A stretch of DNA of 64,000 bases from Hymenobacter psychrophilus (GTDB lineage Bacteria > Bacteroidota > Bacteroidia > Cytophagales > Hymenobacteraceae). Of this stretch, positions 42,472 through 50,706 are shown piece by piece. The notes under the pieces are model-generated. The model did no database searches. It saw nothing but the letters and a program-made list of their open reading frames with translations, and was not told where the DNA came from. The translations under genes and the position numbers were made by a program. The stretch spans positions 536,605-600,604 of the forward strand of contig NZ_FNOV01000001.1 of assembly GCF_900107135.1 (NCBI RefSeq), read 5' to 3'. Position 1 is the first letter of the stretch, and every line of letters begins with the position of its first letter.

Positions 42472-43581
42472 TTACAGGCTCTTGCGGCGGTTTTTCTTGT
42501 AGTCCTCGAAAATCAGGTGGCCCAGGCCCTTGAGGCTGGAGTAGTACGCCTTGCCCTGGTTGACTTCGGTGAACTCCTCCACGAAGCGCTTCAAATACGG
42601 GTCGTCGGCAATCATGAAGGTGGTGATGGGCACTTTGAGGCGGCGGGCGGCGGCGGCCAGGTTTAGGGTTTTGTTGATGACTTTGCGGTCGAGCCCGAAC
42701 GAGTTTTTGTAGTAGCCACCCGCTTCTTTCAGGCAGGTAGGCTTGCCGTCGGTAATCATGAAAATCTGTTTGTTGCTCGTTTTGCGCTTGCGCAGCAGGT
42801 CCAGGGCCAGCTCCAAGCCGGCCACCGTGTTGGTGTGGTAGGGGCCCACCTGCAGGTAGGGCAGCTCCTTCACCTCAATCTGCCAAGCATCATTGCCGAA
42901 CACGATTACGTCGAGAAAATCCTTGGGGTACTTCTGCTTCACGAGCTCGGCCAGGGCCATGGCCACCTTTTTGGCGGGCGTGATGCGGTCTTCGCCATAC
43001 AGAATCATCGAGTGCGAGATGTCAATCATGAGCACCGTGCTGGTCTGGGTCTTGTGCTCGTTTTCGCGCACCTCCAAGTCGCCCTCGGTCAGCATAAAGT
43101 CGTCGCCGCTGCCAATGCCGTGGTTGAGCTGGGCATTGCGGATGCTCTCGGTCATCGAAATCTGGTCGAGCGAGTCGCCGAAGCGGAATTCACGCATATC
43201 GGTGCTCTGCTCGTCGCCCTGGCCAGTGTGGGGCGTGCGGTGGTTGCCGGGGCCCGATTTCTTGAGCTTACCGAAGATTTCCTCCAGCGCCGACTTGCGG
43301 ATTTTCTGCTCGCTCTTGGCCGTAATCTCAAACGAGCCGGGCTCCTGGGCATTTTCGTCGATGTAGCCCTTTTTCTTGAGGTCTTCGATGAAGTTGCCCA
43401 TACCGTAGCCGTCGTCGGTCAGGCCGTACTGCTTGTCGAGCTCATTAAGCCAGGAAAGCGCCTCGCCCACATCGCCGCTGGTGATGGTAACGAGCTGCAT
43501 GAATATTTTGAACAGGGAGTCGAAGCCCTTATCGGTCGTTTCTTCGGGCACATAATCCCGGAATCGGAAGCCTGCGGACAT
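42472..43581 (-). CDS. VWA-domain protein, partner of the MoxR-like ATPase
   Basis: A 369-residue protein with a C-terminal von Willebrand A domain. The metal-ion-dependent adhesion site is VLMIDISHSM (DxSxS), with the Thr-containing loop TNTVAGLELAL and ITDGKPT (second acidic site). The N-terminal 180 residues are helical and charged (MSAGFRFRDYVPEETTDKGF). It is cytoplasmic (no signal). MoxR-VWA pairs are common and behave like ChlI-ChlD. ATG 43581 is preferred; the frame opens 18 codons earlier. An inverted repeat separates it from the ATPase gene. Confidence 0.88.
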   Translation of the reverse strand: MSAGFRFRDYVPEETTDKGFDSLFKIFMQLVTITSGDVGEALSWLNELDKQYGLTDDGYGMGNFIEDLKKKGYIDENAQEPGSFEITAKSEQKIRKSALEEIFGKLKKSGPGNHRTPHTGQGDEQSTDMREFRFGDSLDQISMTESIRNAQLNHGIGSGDDFMLTEGDLEVRENEHKTQTSTVLMIDISHSMILYGEDRITPAKKVAMALAELVKQKYPKDFLDVIVFGNDAWQIEVKELPYLQVGPYHTNTVAGLELALDLLRKRKTSNKQIFMITDGKPTCLKEAGGYYKNSFGLDRKVINKTLNLAAAARRLKVPITTFMIADDPYLKRFVEEFTEVNQGKAYYSSLKGLGHLIFEDYKKNRRKSL

Positions 43582-43680
43582 AGGATAGTAGTAGGGAGAA
43601 GCGGCGGCAAAACTTAGCCGCACTAGGCCCAACACGGCCCGGCGGCGGAATGTTTCTTGGGGTGTACTGTAGCCAAGAAT

Positions 43681-43752
43681 CCCAGGGCTAAAGCCTTGGG
43701 CTAATCAGCGTTTCAGTTGTTGCGCTGCGTAGCCCAGGGCTTTAGCCCTGGG
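43681..43752. repeat. Inverted repeat between VWA and FemAB-like genes
   Basis: CCCAGGGCTAAAGCCTTGGG at 43681 pairs with GCCCAGGGCTTTAGCCCTGGG ending at 43752; each arm is itself partly palindromic (AGGGCTAAAGCC), so several folds are possible. It has no GTCATTC core. Confidence 0.88.
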
Positions 43753-43765
43753 GCACTGGGCCGGC

Positions 43766-44800
43766 CTATGCCCGCCGACGCAGCCAAGCCCTCACCAGCG
43801 CCGTGCGGGCCGCTTTCAGCTGACGCACGGGCCAGGGCAGCTGGTTGAGGGTAATACTTAGAAACGGGGTTTTCACTGAGCCGAAGCTGGCATAGAACCT
43901 ATCGAGGCTGGGTACCTGGGGCGACTCGAAATCGAAGCGTAGCGGCTGGCCGGCATAGCGTTGCAGCAGCGCATCCACAAGCACCGAAATAGCCCGTTGC
44001 TGCTTGCCCAGCCGGCTGGAACTGTTGAACAGGTAGATCAGCTGGCCGTTGAATTTCCACAGCAGCACGGCCGCCACCACCTCGCCGGCCGGCGTGCGGG
44101 CCTGCCACAGCTCGGCCATGCCGCGCTGCCGGGCGGCGGCATACAGGGCGCGCAGCAGCGGATATTCGTAGGCCTCGCCCAACAGGCCCGCGATGTTGGC
44201 GGCCGTGTTTTCGGCAAACAGCCGAATCAGCGTTTCCAGCGCCTCGGGCCCGTCTGCCGCCTCTACCCGCAGGCCGTGGGACCGGGCCTGGCGCAGCTGT
44301 CGGCGCCGACTGGCGTGGTAGCCGGCCGCCAGCTGTGGATAGGCAGGCTGCAGATCTATATAATAGGTGTGGCGGGTAGCCACTCCAAAGTCTGCCAGCG
44401 CCGGCACATCGGCCGCCAGCAGCCCGGTGTTGGCGGTGTTGGTGGTGTTGGCGGTGTTGGCGGTGTTAAAGGAATACTGGGTAATGAAGCGAAACCTACG
44501 CCGTAGCAGCTTGCTTATTTGCTGTAAGTCGGCGGGCGTGGGTGGCTCGCGGCTAAACAGGCCCAGCTGCTGCGTAAATACAGGCTGGCGCAGGAAGCGG
44601 AACCCGAATTTCGAGCGTACCGGCAGTGGCAGGCCGGCTATGTAGCGGCCCTGCGCATCGTACTTCACCAGCGCAGCCCAGCCCGGCGCCACCCTATCGA
44701 GATACCAGCTGAGCGCGTAGACCAGGCCGTTGGGGTCGGCGGTAATCAGGGCATCCCATTGGGCACGGTCAAGGTTTTCGGGGCCGATGTAGCGGAACAT
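43766..44800 (-). CDS. FemAB/GNAT-like acetyltransferase with Asn-Thr-Ala repeat
   Basis: A 344-residue protein of the GNAT/FemAB-like family seen in surface-polysaccharide loci (YHASRRRQLRQARSHGLRVEAADGPEALETLIRLFAEN, then ELWQARTPAGEVVAAVLLWKFNGQLIYLFNSSS and QPLRFDFESPQVPSLDRFYASFGS). The middle carries five Asn-Thr-(Ala/Thr) repeats encoded by a 9-bp tandem repeat (44426-44467). It is distantly similar to the protein encoded at 53172-54197, which suggests two paralogues. The acceptor, a sugar or a peptide amine, is unknown. Confidence 0.75.
   Translation of the reverse strand: MFRYIGPENLDRAQWDALITADPNGLVYALSWYLDRVAPGWAALVKYDAQGRYIAGLPLPVRSKFGFRFLRQPVFTQQLGLFSREPPTPADLQQISKLLRRRFRFITQYSFNTANTANTTNTANTGLLAADVPALADFGVATRHTYYIDLQPAYPQLAAGYHASRRRQLRQARSHGLRVEAADGPEALETLIRLFAENTAANIAGLLGEAYEYPLLRALYAAARQRGMAELWQARTPAGEVVAAVLLWKFNGQLIYLFNSSSRLGKQQRAISVLVDALLQRYAGQPLRFDFESPQVPSLDRFYASFGSVKTPFLSITLNQLPWPVRQLKAARTALVRAWLRRRA
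44426..44467. repeat. In-frame 9-bp tandem repeat, 4.7 copies
   Basis: GGTGTTGGC is repeated from 44426, the second copy with T for C. It encodes Asn-Thr-Ala repeats in the FemAB-like protein. Copy-number change would keep the frame. Confidence 0.93.
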
Positions 44801-44937
44801 AGACTATCGGAGCATAGCGGAAGACGTAGGTTTTAGCGGCGGCCAAACATCCGGCAAAGATGCACGTTTAGCAATATCGGCACGGCGGCTCAGTCCCGGT
44901 AGCCGCTGCCTCACTTATCCATCCGTAATCTACGCCC

Positions 44938-45219
44938 ATGAAAGCCATCTGGAATGATACCGTTATTGCCGAGAGCAACGACACTGTAGTAGTGGAAAAC
45001 AACCATTACTTCCCCGCCGAATCTCTCAAACGGGAATATTTTGAAGACAGCATTGCCCACACCAGCTGCCCCTGGAAAGGCCGGGCCAGCTATTACTCGC
45101 TACGCGTGAATGGCGAGTTGAACAAAGATGCTTCCTGGTTCTATCCCGAGCCCAAAGAGGCAGCCAACCACATCCGGGGCCGCGTGGCCTTCTGGAAGGG
45201 GGTCCGGGTAGAATCCTAG
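44938..45219 (+). CDS. DUF427-family protein
   Basis: A 93-residue protein with the DUF427 pattern: KAIWNDTVIAESNDTVVVENNHYFPAESLKREYF, then HTSCPWKGRASYYSLRVNGE and SWFYPEPKEAANHIRGRVAFWKGVRV. The conserved TSCPWKGxAxYY stretch is diagnostic. Function is unknown, but the fold is small and beta-rich. Length is typical (about 90-95). The ATG at 44938 is the natural start, and no neighbour suggests a role. Confidence 0.9.
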   Translation: MKAIWNDTVIAESNDTVVVENNHYFPAESLKREYFEDSIAHTSCPWKGRASYYSLRVNGELNKDASWFYPEPKEAANHIRGRVAFWKGVRVES

Positions 45220-45404
45220 GCTGCCGCCATAGTCCCGGACAGGTATTGATCCGGACAGTTTGGTTTACCAAGCTTACAGGCAATCAAAAAAATACAACTC
45301 AATCTTCGTACATTGCGTTAAATTGGTCTAAATCCTCTCCCGGATTGCTTCTTAACTCCGGCTGTTACCGGGGCCATTACTGCATCTTCCCTAACTTTTT
45401 ACCT

Positions 45405-46025
45405 ATGCGCATTTCCTCCTTTTCCTGCTTGCTGCTGGCAGCTGGCGTTGCTTCTACCGCCCTATCGGCCTGCGATTCTACGCGTCAGGTAGCCACTACC
45501 GAGTCGTCGTCGAGCCCGCTACCCTCCACGCCTGCCATCGATGAGGGTGATGTTACCTTCAACCAAGAGGTAACTCAGGGTGAGTACCGCTTTGAGGTGA
45601 AAACCTTCGGTTCGGACGATTCGCGCGTTATCAGCATCCGCTCTTACCGTGGCTCCTCCTTGACGACTGATCCTATCCGCACTTCGGTAATGGGCGCCGT
45701 GACGAGCGTGCTGGCCGGCGACATGAATGGCAACGGCAAGCCTGAGTTGTACGTGATGACCGACAACAAAAAAGCAAACGGTGGCCTCTACGGCTTCGAG
45801 TTTACTGACCGGGGCTACTCCCCCATCACAATGCCCGGCACGCCTATCGGGCAGGCCGGCATGGGCTATATGGGTCAGGACACTTACCAGATCAGCGGTA
45901 GCAAGCTCGTACGCAGCTTCCCCATTACTCCCGCCGACGGCACTGCTTCTACCGGTAACCGCACCGTTGAGTACACCCTCGACGGCTCCGGCAAGCTGGT
46001 TATGGGTCAGTCGATGGACCGCTAG
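45405..46025 (+). CDS. PliI-like periplasmic lysozyme-inhibitor lipoprotein
   Basis: A 206-residue exported lipoprotein. The signal MRISSFSCLLLAAGVASTALSAC ends with a lipobox (LSAC), then a Ser/Pro linker. The C-terminal domain resembles the I-type-lysozyme inhibitor PliI as I recall it: VLAGDMNGNGKPELYVMTDN, PITMPGTPIGQAGMGYMGQDTYQISGSKLVRSFPI and NRTVEYTLDGSGKLVM. In Gram-negatives PliI blocks invertebrate-type lysozymes. The name is from pattern memory only. The ATG at 45405 is chosen for the signal. A terminator follows at 46050-46084. Confidence 0.75.
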   Translation: MRISSFSCLLLAAGVASTALSACDSTRQVATTESSSSPLPSTPAIDEGDVTFNQEVTQGEYRFEVKTFGSDDSRVISIRSYRGSSLTTDPIRTSVMGAVTSVLAGDMNGNGKPELYVMTDNKKANGGLYGFEFTDRGYSPITMPGTPIGQAGMGYMGQDTYQISGSKLVRSFPITPADGTASTGNRTVEYTLDGSGKLVMGQSMDR

Positions 46026-46049
46026 AGCGTAAAGCCTAAAAGCATATAC

Positions 46050-46084
46050 AAAATGCCCCGCCGTAATTACGGCGGGGCATTTTA
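46050..46084. terminator. Bidirectional rho-independent terminator
   Basis: A perfect 13-bp stem (ATGCCCCGCCGTA / TACGGCGGGGCAT) with A- and T-runs lies after the PliI-like gene and before the convergent desaturase gene. Confidence 0.93.
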
Positions 46085-46153
46085 CGTTTCCGTTGGCCTT
46101 CAAGCTCCTTTAGCTGAGTCCTGGTTCTTTAAAAAAATTAAAACCTGAAACCG

Positions 46154-47134
46154 CTAGTCAATCCATTTGAATTTGTATTCGAGCTTAGGCACGGGCATAC
46201 GGTCGGCAACGCGGCGCAGGCGGTTGGGTAGGGCCACCACGTAGTCGCGGGCTTTTTCGGCGGCGGGCGTCAGGTCGCGGAGCTGTTCGATTTTCCAGTC
46301 GGTGATGAGCGTATCGAGGATTTCGGTGTAGTCGTGGCTCGTGTACACGCCCAAGCGCTGGGCGGCATCGGTAAAGTGGCCGAAGGTTTTACCCATATCG
46401 ACCCCTAACTCTCGCATGTAATGCGCGGGCATCACTATTTTCTTGCGCATCATGTCCTCGAAGGCCAGCATCATTTCGGATGGGTCGGATTCGAAAATTT
46501 TCTCTACGAACGTTTTGTACACCCGGGCGTGGCGGTTCTCGTCGCCGGCAATCATGCCGCAGATTTTTGACAGCTGCTCGTCGCCGGCGGTGCGCGCCAA
46601 CTGGCCCACGCGGCGGTGCGAGATATTGGTGGCCATTTCCTGGTACGACGTGTACACGAACGCCCGGTAAGGGTCGTGGGCCGTTCCCAGGTCGAAACCG
46701 TCGTTAATCAGGTACTGGGTACTGATTTCGAACTCGCGCATGTTCACGCGGCCCGAGAGGTAGAGGTAGCGGTTGAGCAGGTCGCCGTGGCGGTTCTCCT
46801 CGGCCGTCCAGCCCCGAATCCACTGGGCCCAACCATTGTCCCGGTTGCGGTTCAGATCTTCGAGTTCGTGAAACCAGGCTTCATAGTTGGGCAATGCTTC
46901 CTCGGTGATGGTGTCGCCGATGAGTACAGCCAGCAGGTCGTAGCTCAGGCCCTGGGCCCGCTCGCGCAACAGCTTTACTTCATCGAAAAAATCATCCTGG
47001 CGCGAGTCGGGCAGAAAATCCGAAGGCTGCCAGTTGGTTTCTACAGGCTTGAGGAATGTATCGATATTTTCCTTCAGAAAGCCCTCCATTTGTTGGAGCA
47101 CTTCGCTACGGGTGGCAACTGAGGCGGTGATCAT
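46154..47134 (-). CDS. Acyl-ACP desaturase (plant stearoyl-ACP type)
   Basis: A 326-residue soluble di-iron desaturase, which makes monounsaturated acyl chains. The two EExxH-like iron motifs are TAEENRHGDLLNRYL and GDENRHARVYKTF, with further ligands in E of the N-terminal helix (ELEDLNRNRDNGWAQW). GRVNMREFEISTQYLINDGFD is family-typical. Ferredoxin is the expected electron donor. The ATG at 47134 gives the standard length. A TATCTTTA core on the minus strand (47168-47175) may be its promoter. A lipid-fluidity role is inferred. Confidence 0.93.
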   Translation of the reverse strand: MITASVATRSEVLQQMEGFLKENIDTFLKPVETNWQPSDFLPDSRQDDFFDEVKLLRERAQGLSYDLLAVLIGDTITEEALPNYEAWFHELEDLNRNRDNGWAQWIRGWTAEENRHGDLLNRYLYLSGRVNMREFEISTQYLINDGFDLGTAHDPYRAFVYTSYQEMATNISHRRVGQLARTAGDEQLSKICGMIAGDENRHARVYKTFVEKIFESDPSEMMLAFEDMMRKKIVMPAHYMRELGVDMGKTFGHFTDAAQRLGVYTSHDYTEILDTLITDWKIEQLRDLTPAAEKARDYVVALPNRLRRVADRMPVPKLEYKFKWID

Positions 47135-47227
47135 GGGGATGGGGGTCGAGAGAGTGCAGTAAAAGGCTAAAGATATATACTTACTACACCTGCGCTGCTA
47201 AATACCTCCCTTTCTGGCTATACAAAA

Positions 47228-48880
47228 TTATGGCGTTGGGACAGTCTGCAAGCTATTAAATACTGGTTTATAGGCCCTTATTCCTGTTGCCAGCAGTGGG
47301 CCGGGTACCGGCGCCAGCCGGCAGCCGGTGTCGGCGGCCATCAACTGGGCATTGAGCACCCGGGCTCCGCCAGGGGTGAGCACCCAAGCCACATCGGGCT
47401 GCCGCGCCAACCGGAGCAAGGCCGGAACGAAGGCACGGGTGCCGGTGAGGAAAGCCAGCAACCGGGGTTGGGCGGGGCTATAGGTAGGCCAGCCGGCAAG
47501 TGGTAGTATGCGGTGCGGGCCGGCCGGCCAGGGTGCGGGGGCAAAGGGTGAGTTTGACTTGTAGGTGGCCGCAAGGCCATCGGTGACCAGCACGTTGCTG
47601 CCCCCGGCCACGGCCAGCAGCCGGCGCTGCTGCTGCTCGTTGGTAGCCTGCTCCTGGGCCAACATCTGGCGGCGGTGGGCAGTTTTGTAGGCGTAGGCGG
47701 CAGTGGCCAGCAGCAGCGCCAGCCCCGCCACGCGCGCGGGGCCGGCAGCCAGCGGCCAGCGCGGCAGCAGGCCCTGGCGCACCACAAAAACCAGGTTGGC
47801 CAGCACCCAGAAATCGAGCAGCGGCAGGGCGGCGCGGGGCGGCAGCTTCAGCAGCGTGCCCAGCCCCAGCAACAGCCCCACAAAACCCAACTGCACGACC
47901 CAGAACAGCCGCTGACCAGCGGGCCGGCCCCGAACCACCGCCAGCGCCGACAGCCCCAGCAGCAGCAGCAGCGGAAAATAGTCGCGCCCCAGCCCCAGCA
48001 GGGTGCGGCCGAGCTTGGCCGGGGCCGTGTGGCGCAGGTATTCGGCCGGCCGAATCTGCACCAGCCGCTCGAAAAACGCTTCGCTGGTGAGGGTAGAGTC
48101 GGAGTACATCCAGCGGCGGGCGGCGGCCAGGGCCAAGCGGTCGGTGGGAGCCGTAAGGCGGCGGGCGGCGGGTGCGGTACTCAGGCGGTAGTCGTTGAAA
48201 AAGGCCACTTGCGTATCGAAGCGGCGGTAGGCGGCAACGTTTTCACCTTGGCCTACCACCAGCGCCAACGCCCCTACTACCAGCAGTTGGCCGGCCAGCA
48301 CGCCCAGCGTCGGCCGGCCGCCCAGCCACCAGGCGGCGGGCGCGGCGGCCAGCAGCCCCAGCAGCGCCCCGCCGGGCCGGATGCCGGCGGCGGCCCCCAC
48401 CAGCAGCAGCCCCGGCACCACCACCCGCCAGCCCCGCCCCGAGTAGCGGGCCGCAGTATAAAGCAGCGCGGCCCCGGCCAGCAGCAGCGGCACGCGGGAG
48501 TAATTGAACCAGAAACCGTGCTCCAGCCAGCCCAGCCCGAACAGCAGCCCCAGCACCAAAGCCCGCGCTACCGGCCGCAGATGGGGTTGCAGCAACTGGT
48601 TGAGTACTGCGACTACCAGCACAGTCGCCGCGTAGAGCAGCCCGTAAAGCGTCAGGCCGTACCAGGGCACCAGCGGCCAGGCGGCGTACAATCGGGTCCA
48701 GAGGGCCGCGTAGCCGTGGAAATACAAGTACAGATCGGACTGCGGGTTGGCGGCCGTGGCCCCGCGCACCAGCCCCAGAATGGCCAGGTCGTCGTTGGTT
48801 TCAAAATACGTGCCCAGCAGCCCGCCACTGAGCAGCAGCAGCCCCAGAGGCAGCAACAGAATCCAGAGCCGACGACGCAT
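47228..48880 (-). CDS. Large multi-spanning membrane protein, GT-C-like
   Basis: A 550-residue protein with about ten membrane segments and a soluble C-terminal domain (from about residue 420). The first loop holds YFETNDDLAIL, an acidic pair of the sort used by membrane GT-C glycosyltransferases. Residues match no family I can name. It is divergently transcribed from another membrane glycosyltransferase across an almost perfect palindrome, and both sit in a glycan-related region, so a role in sugar transfer or its lipid carrier is likely but unproven. ATG 48880 is used; an in-frame TTG at 48889 lies inside the palindrome. Confidence 0.72.
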   Translation of the reverse strand: MRRRLWILLLPLGLLLLSGGLLGTYFETNDDLAILGLVRGATAANPQSDLYLYFHGYAALWTRLYAAWPLVPWYGLTLYGLLYAATVLVVAVLNQLLQPHLRPVARALVLGLLFGLGWLEHGFWFNYSRVPLLLAGAALLYTAARYSGRGWRVVVPGLLLVGAAAGIRPGGALLGLLAAAPAAWWLGGRPTLGVLAGQLLVVGALALVVGQGENVAAYRRFDTQVAFFNDYRLSTAPAARRLTAPTDRLALAAARRWMYSDSTLTSEAFFERLVQIRPAEYLRHTAPAKLGRTLLGLGRDYFPLLLLLGLSALAVVRGRPAGQRLFWVVQLGFVGLLLGLGTLLKLPPRAALPLLDFWVLANLVFVVRQGLLPRWPLAAGPARVAGLALLLATAAYAYKTAHRRQMLAQEQATNEQQQRRLLAVAGGSNVLVTDGLAATYKSNSPFAPAPWPAGPHRILPLAGWPTYSPAQPRLLAFLTGTRAFVPALLRLARQPDVAWVLTPGGARVLNAQLMAADTGCRLAPVPGPLLATGIRAYKPVFNSLQTVPTP

Positions 48881-48883
48881 AGG

Positions 48884-48958
48884 CCGCAAGGTAGCGGTGA
48901 ATGAGGGAATGACGTTCTCACCGAGCCACTCATTCCCTCGTTCACCGCTACCTTGCGG
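48884..48958. repeat. Divergent promoter palindrome
   Basis: A 29-bp inverted repeat, 48884-48912 and 48930-48958, with one mismatch and a 17-base spacer. Each arm ends in TACCTTGC facing outward (minus 48886-48893, plus 48949-48956), a TAnnTTTG-like core 4-5 bases before each start codon. It therefore looks like one duplicated promoter driving the two divergent membrane genes. Confidence 0.85.
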
Positions 48959-48960
48959 CA

Positions 48961-50646
48961 GTGAACCGATTGTCTGACTCTCTGCCCCGCTGGACGCTGC
49001 TGTTCGTCGTGCTTTTCACCGGGACCTATTTCCTGCTGACCCACGAAGGCATATACGGCGTAGACGATTACTACTATGCCCGCCACGCCTACCAGCTGCT
49101 GCACGGCACCCTGCAGCTGGGCCCCGATCCGCAGGAGTTGCTGCACGACCCACTGCACGAGCGGTGGCTGATTTTTGGGCCGGTGGCGGGGTTCTTCGCG
49201 CTGTTTGGGGTCAACATCATCAGTGCCACGCTCTGGCCACTGCTGGCCACGCTGGGCTGCGCGGGGCTGATTTACGTGCTATATGGCCGCCGCGAGCCGG
49301 TGGCCGCCGCTGCGGCCATGCTGCTACTGGGGCTGCACTACTTCACGCTCAACCTGAGCAACTACCTCTACCCCGATAACATCCTCATGTTCTGGTGCCT
49401 GGCCGGGGCGGCGGCGCTGCTGCGGGGCCGCGAGCCGGGCCGCCGGGCCGGGTGGTGGGGCCTGGGCTTTGCGCTGCTCAGCTTCGCGGCCCTGCTTAGC
49501 AAGGAAACCATTGCCTACTACCTGCCTTTCTACCTGGTCGTGCTGGCCCTCGATGCGGTGCGGCGGCGGCACGGCCGGTTCTGGGCCGTGGCACTGGGCG
49601 CGGGGGCGCTGCTGCTGGCGGCGTACGGGGCGTTCTACTACGCCGTTACCGATGATGCGCTGTACCGGGTGCACTTGATTGAGCAAACCAACATGTTTTT
49701 GAGTGAGGGCAACTACCTCGCCGGCAACCGCGCGGCGCTATTGGGCCGCATCACGTGGCAGCCGCTGGGCTTTTTTGCCGGTATTGGGCTGGGGCTGATG
49801 CTCACGCTGGCCGCCGCCGCCCTGGGCCGACCAGCCGGCACTCCGGCCCCAGGTGAGGATACCAATGAAGCACCCGACCGGCGGTTCTGGCTGGCACTAG
49901 CAGCCAGCACGCTGGCTTTCTATTGGTTGGGTAGTACCTCTCTCAGCAGCTACAACCCCATCACCCTGCTGCCGCGCATGACTACGCCATTGCTGCCGCC
50001 GCTGGCCCTGGCCGCCGGCTTCGGCCTGCAGCGGCTGGTGCGGCAGGCTGGCTTGCGGGCCCTTGTGGTGGGCTTGCTGCTGCTGCTGCTCACCGCCTGG
50101 CTGCGCACGGCGGTGGCCGTAGCCTACTTGCTGCCGGGGCTGGCGCTGCTGGCCGTGGGGCTAAGCCGCTGGCTGCCGCGCTGGCCCACGGCGCTACGAG
50201 CTGGCCGGCCCGCACTGGCGGCCGTGGTGGTGGCGGTGCTGGCGCTGGCGCTGGCCGTGCGCCCGGCGTACTTTATGCGCAAGCCGCCGGTTTCGGCGCA
50301 CGCGGCACAGGTACGGGTGCTGCGGCAGCAGCTGGCCGGGCCGACGGTGCGGGGCACGGTGCTGGTTGATGATTTCCTGTTCCCCAACTACGATTTCAGC
50401 TACGGTTTCCAGGTACCCAAAGGCCTGCGCTTCCGCCGCTACTTTGCCCGCGACTCCATCCGCATCAGCCCCGCGCAACCCGCCTGGCTGCTGCTCAACC
50501 GCGCCACATTAGCCAACGACGAGCTCACCCGCAAACTCATCCGCTACTCGCCCGACTCGGTGCTCAGCTGGTATCCTAATCGACGGCTGGTAGCGCAGGA
50601 CGGGCTGGTAGAGCTGTATGAGGTGAAATCAGTGAATAGTGAATAG
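48961..50646 (+). CDS. Polytopic membrane glycosyltransferase (ArnT/PMT-like), GTG start
   Basis: A 561-residue GT-C-type glycosyltransferase with about 11-12 membrane segments. The first periplasmic loop contains the acidic pair in GVDDYYYARHAYQLLHGT, the catalytic site of ArnT/PMT/GT39 proteins, which transfer lipid-linked sugars to lipids or proteins. The soluble C-terminus is about residues 480-561. The GTG at 48961 is only 4 bases past the TACCTTGC of the divergent palindrome. The stop codon is supplied by an AGTGAATAG repeat, and the last codons (VNSE) are repeat-encoded. Confidence 0.85.
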   Translation: MNRLSDSLPRWTLLFVVLFTGTYFLLTHEGIYGVDDYYYARHAYQLLHGTLQLGPDPQELLHDPLHERWLIFGPVAGFFALFGVNIISATLWPLLATLGCAGLIYVLYGRREPVAAAAAMLLLGLHYFTLNLSNYLYPDNILMFWCLAGAAALLRGREPGRRAGWWGLGFALLSFAALLSKETIAYYLPFYLVVLALDAVRRRHGRFWAVALGAGALLLAAYGAFYYAVTDDALYRVHLIEQTNMFLSEGNYLAGNRAALLGRITWQPLGFFAGIGLGLMLTLAAAALGRPAGTPAPGEDTNEAPDRRFWLALAASTLAFYWLGSTSLSSYNPITLLPRMTTPLLPPLALAAGFGLQRLVRQAGLRALVVGLLLLLLTAWLRTAVAVAYLLPGLALLAVGLSRWLPRWPTALRAGRPALAAVVVAVLALALAVRPAYFMRKPPVSAHAAQVRVLRQQLAGPTVRGTVLVDDFLFPNYDFSYGFQVPKGLRFRRYFARDSIRISPAQPAWLLLNRATLANDELTRKLIRYSPDSVLSWYPNRRLVAQDGLVELYEVKSVNSE

Positions 50647-50706
50647 TGAATAACGGCTATTGGGGTTCATTATTAACTATTCACTATTCACCATTAACTG
50701 ATTTCA
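50625..50706. repeat. Inverted repeat across two convergent stop codons
   Basis: GAAATCAGTGAATAGTGAATAG pairs with the sequence ending ATTCACTATTCACC...GATTTC. The stop of the GT-C gene (50644-50646) and that of the GT2 gene (50704-50706) both fall inside it, so the repeat has been built into the ends of both genes. It could also act as a two-way terminator. Confidence 0.87.

Noticed and set aside
40736..43581. Magnesium chelatase for chlorophyll or cobalamin
   Set aside because: No large H/CobN-like subunit or pigment gene is nearby; the motifs fit the general MoxR/VWA type better.
47675..48904. 409-codon plus-strand frame opposite the GT-C-like gene
   Set aside because: Translation is mostly Gln/Arg/Pro runs and the minus strand has the coherent membrane protein.
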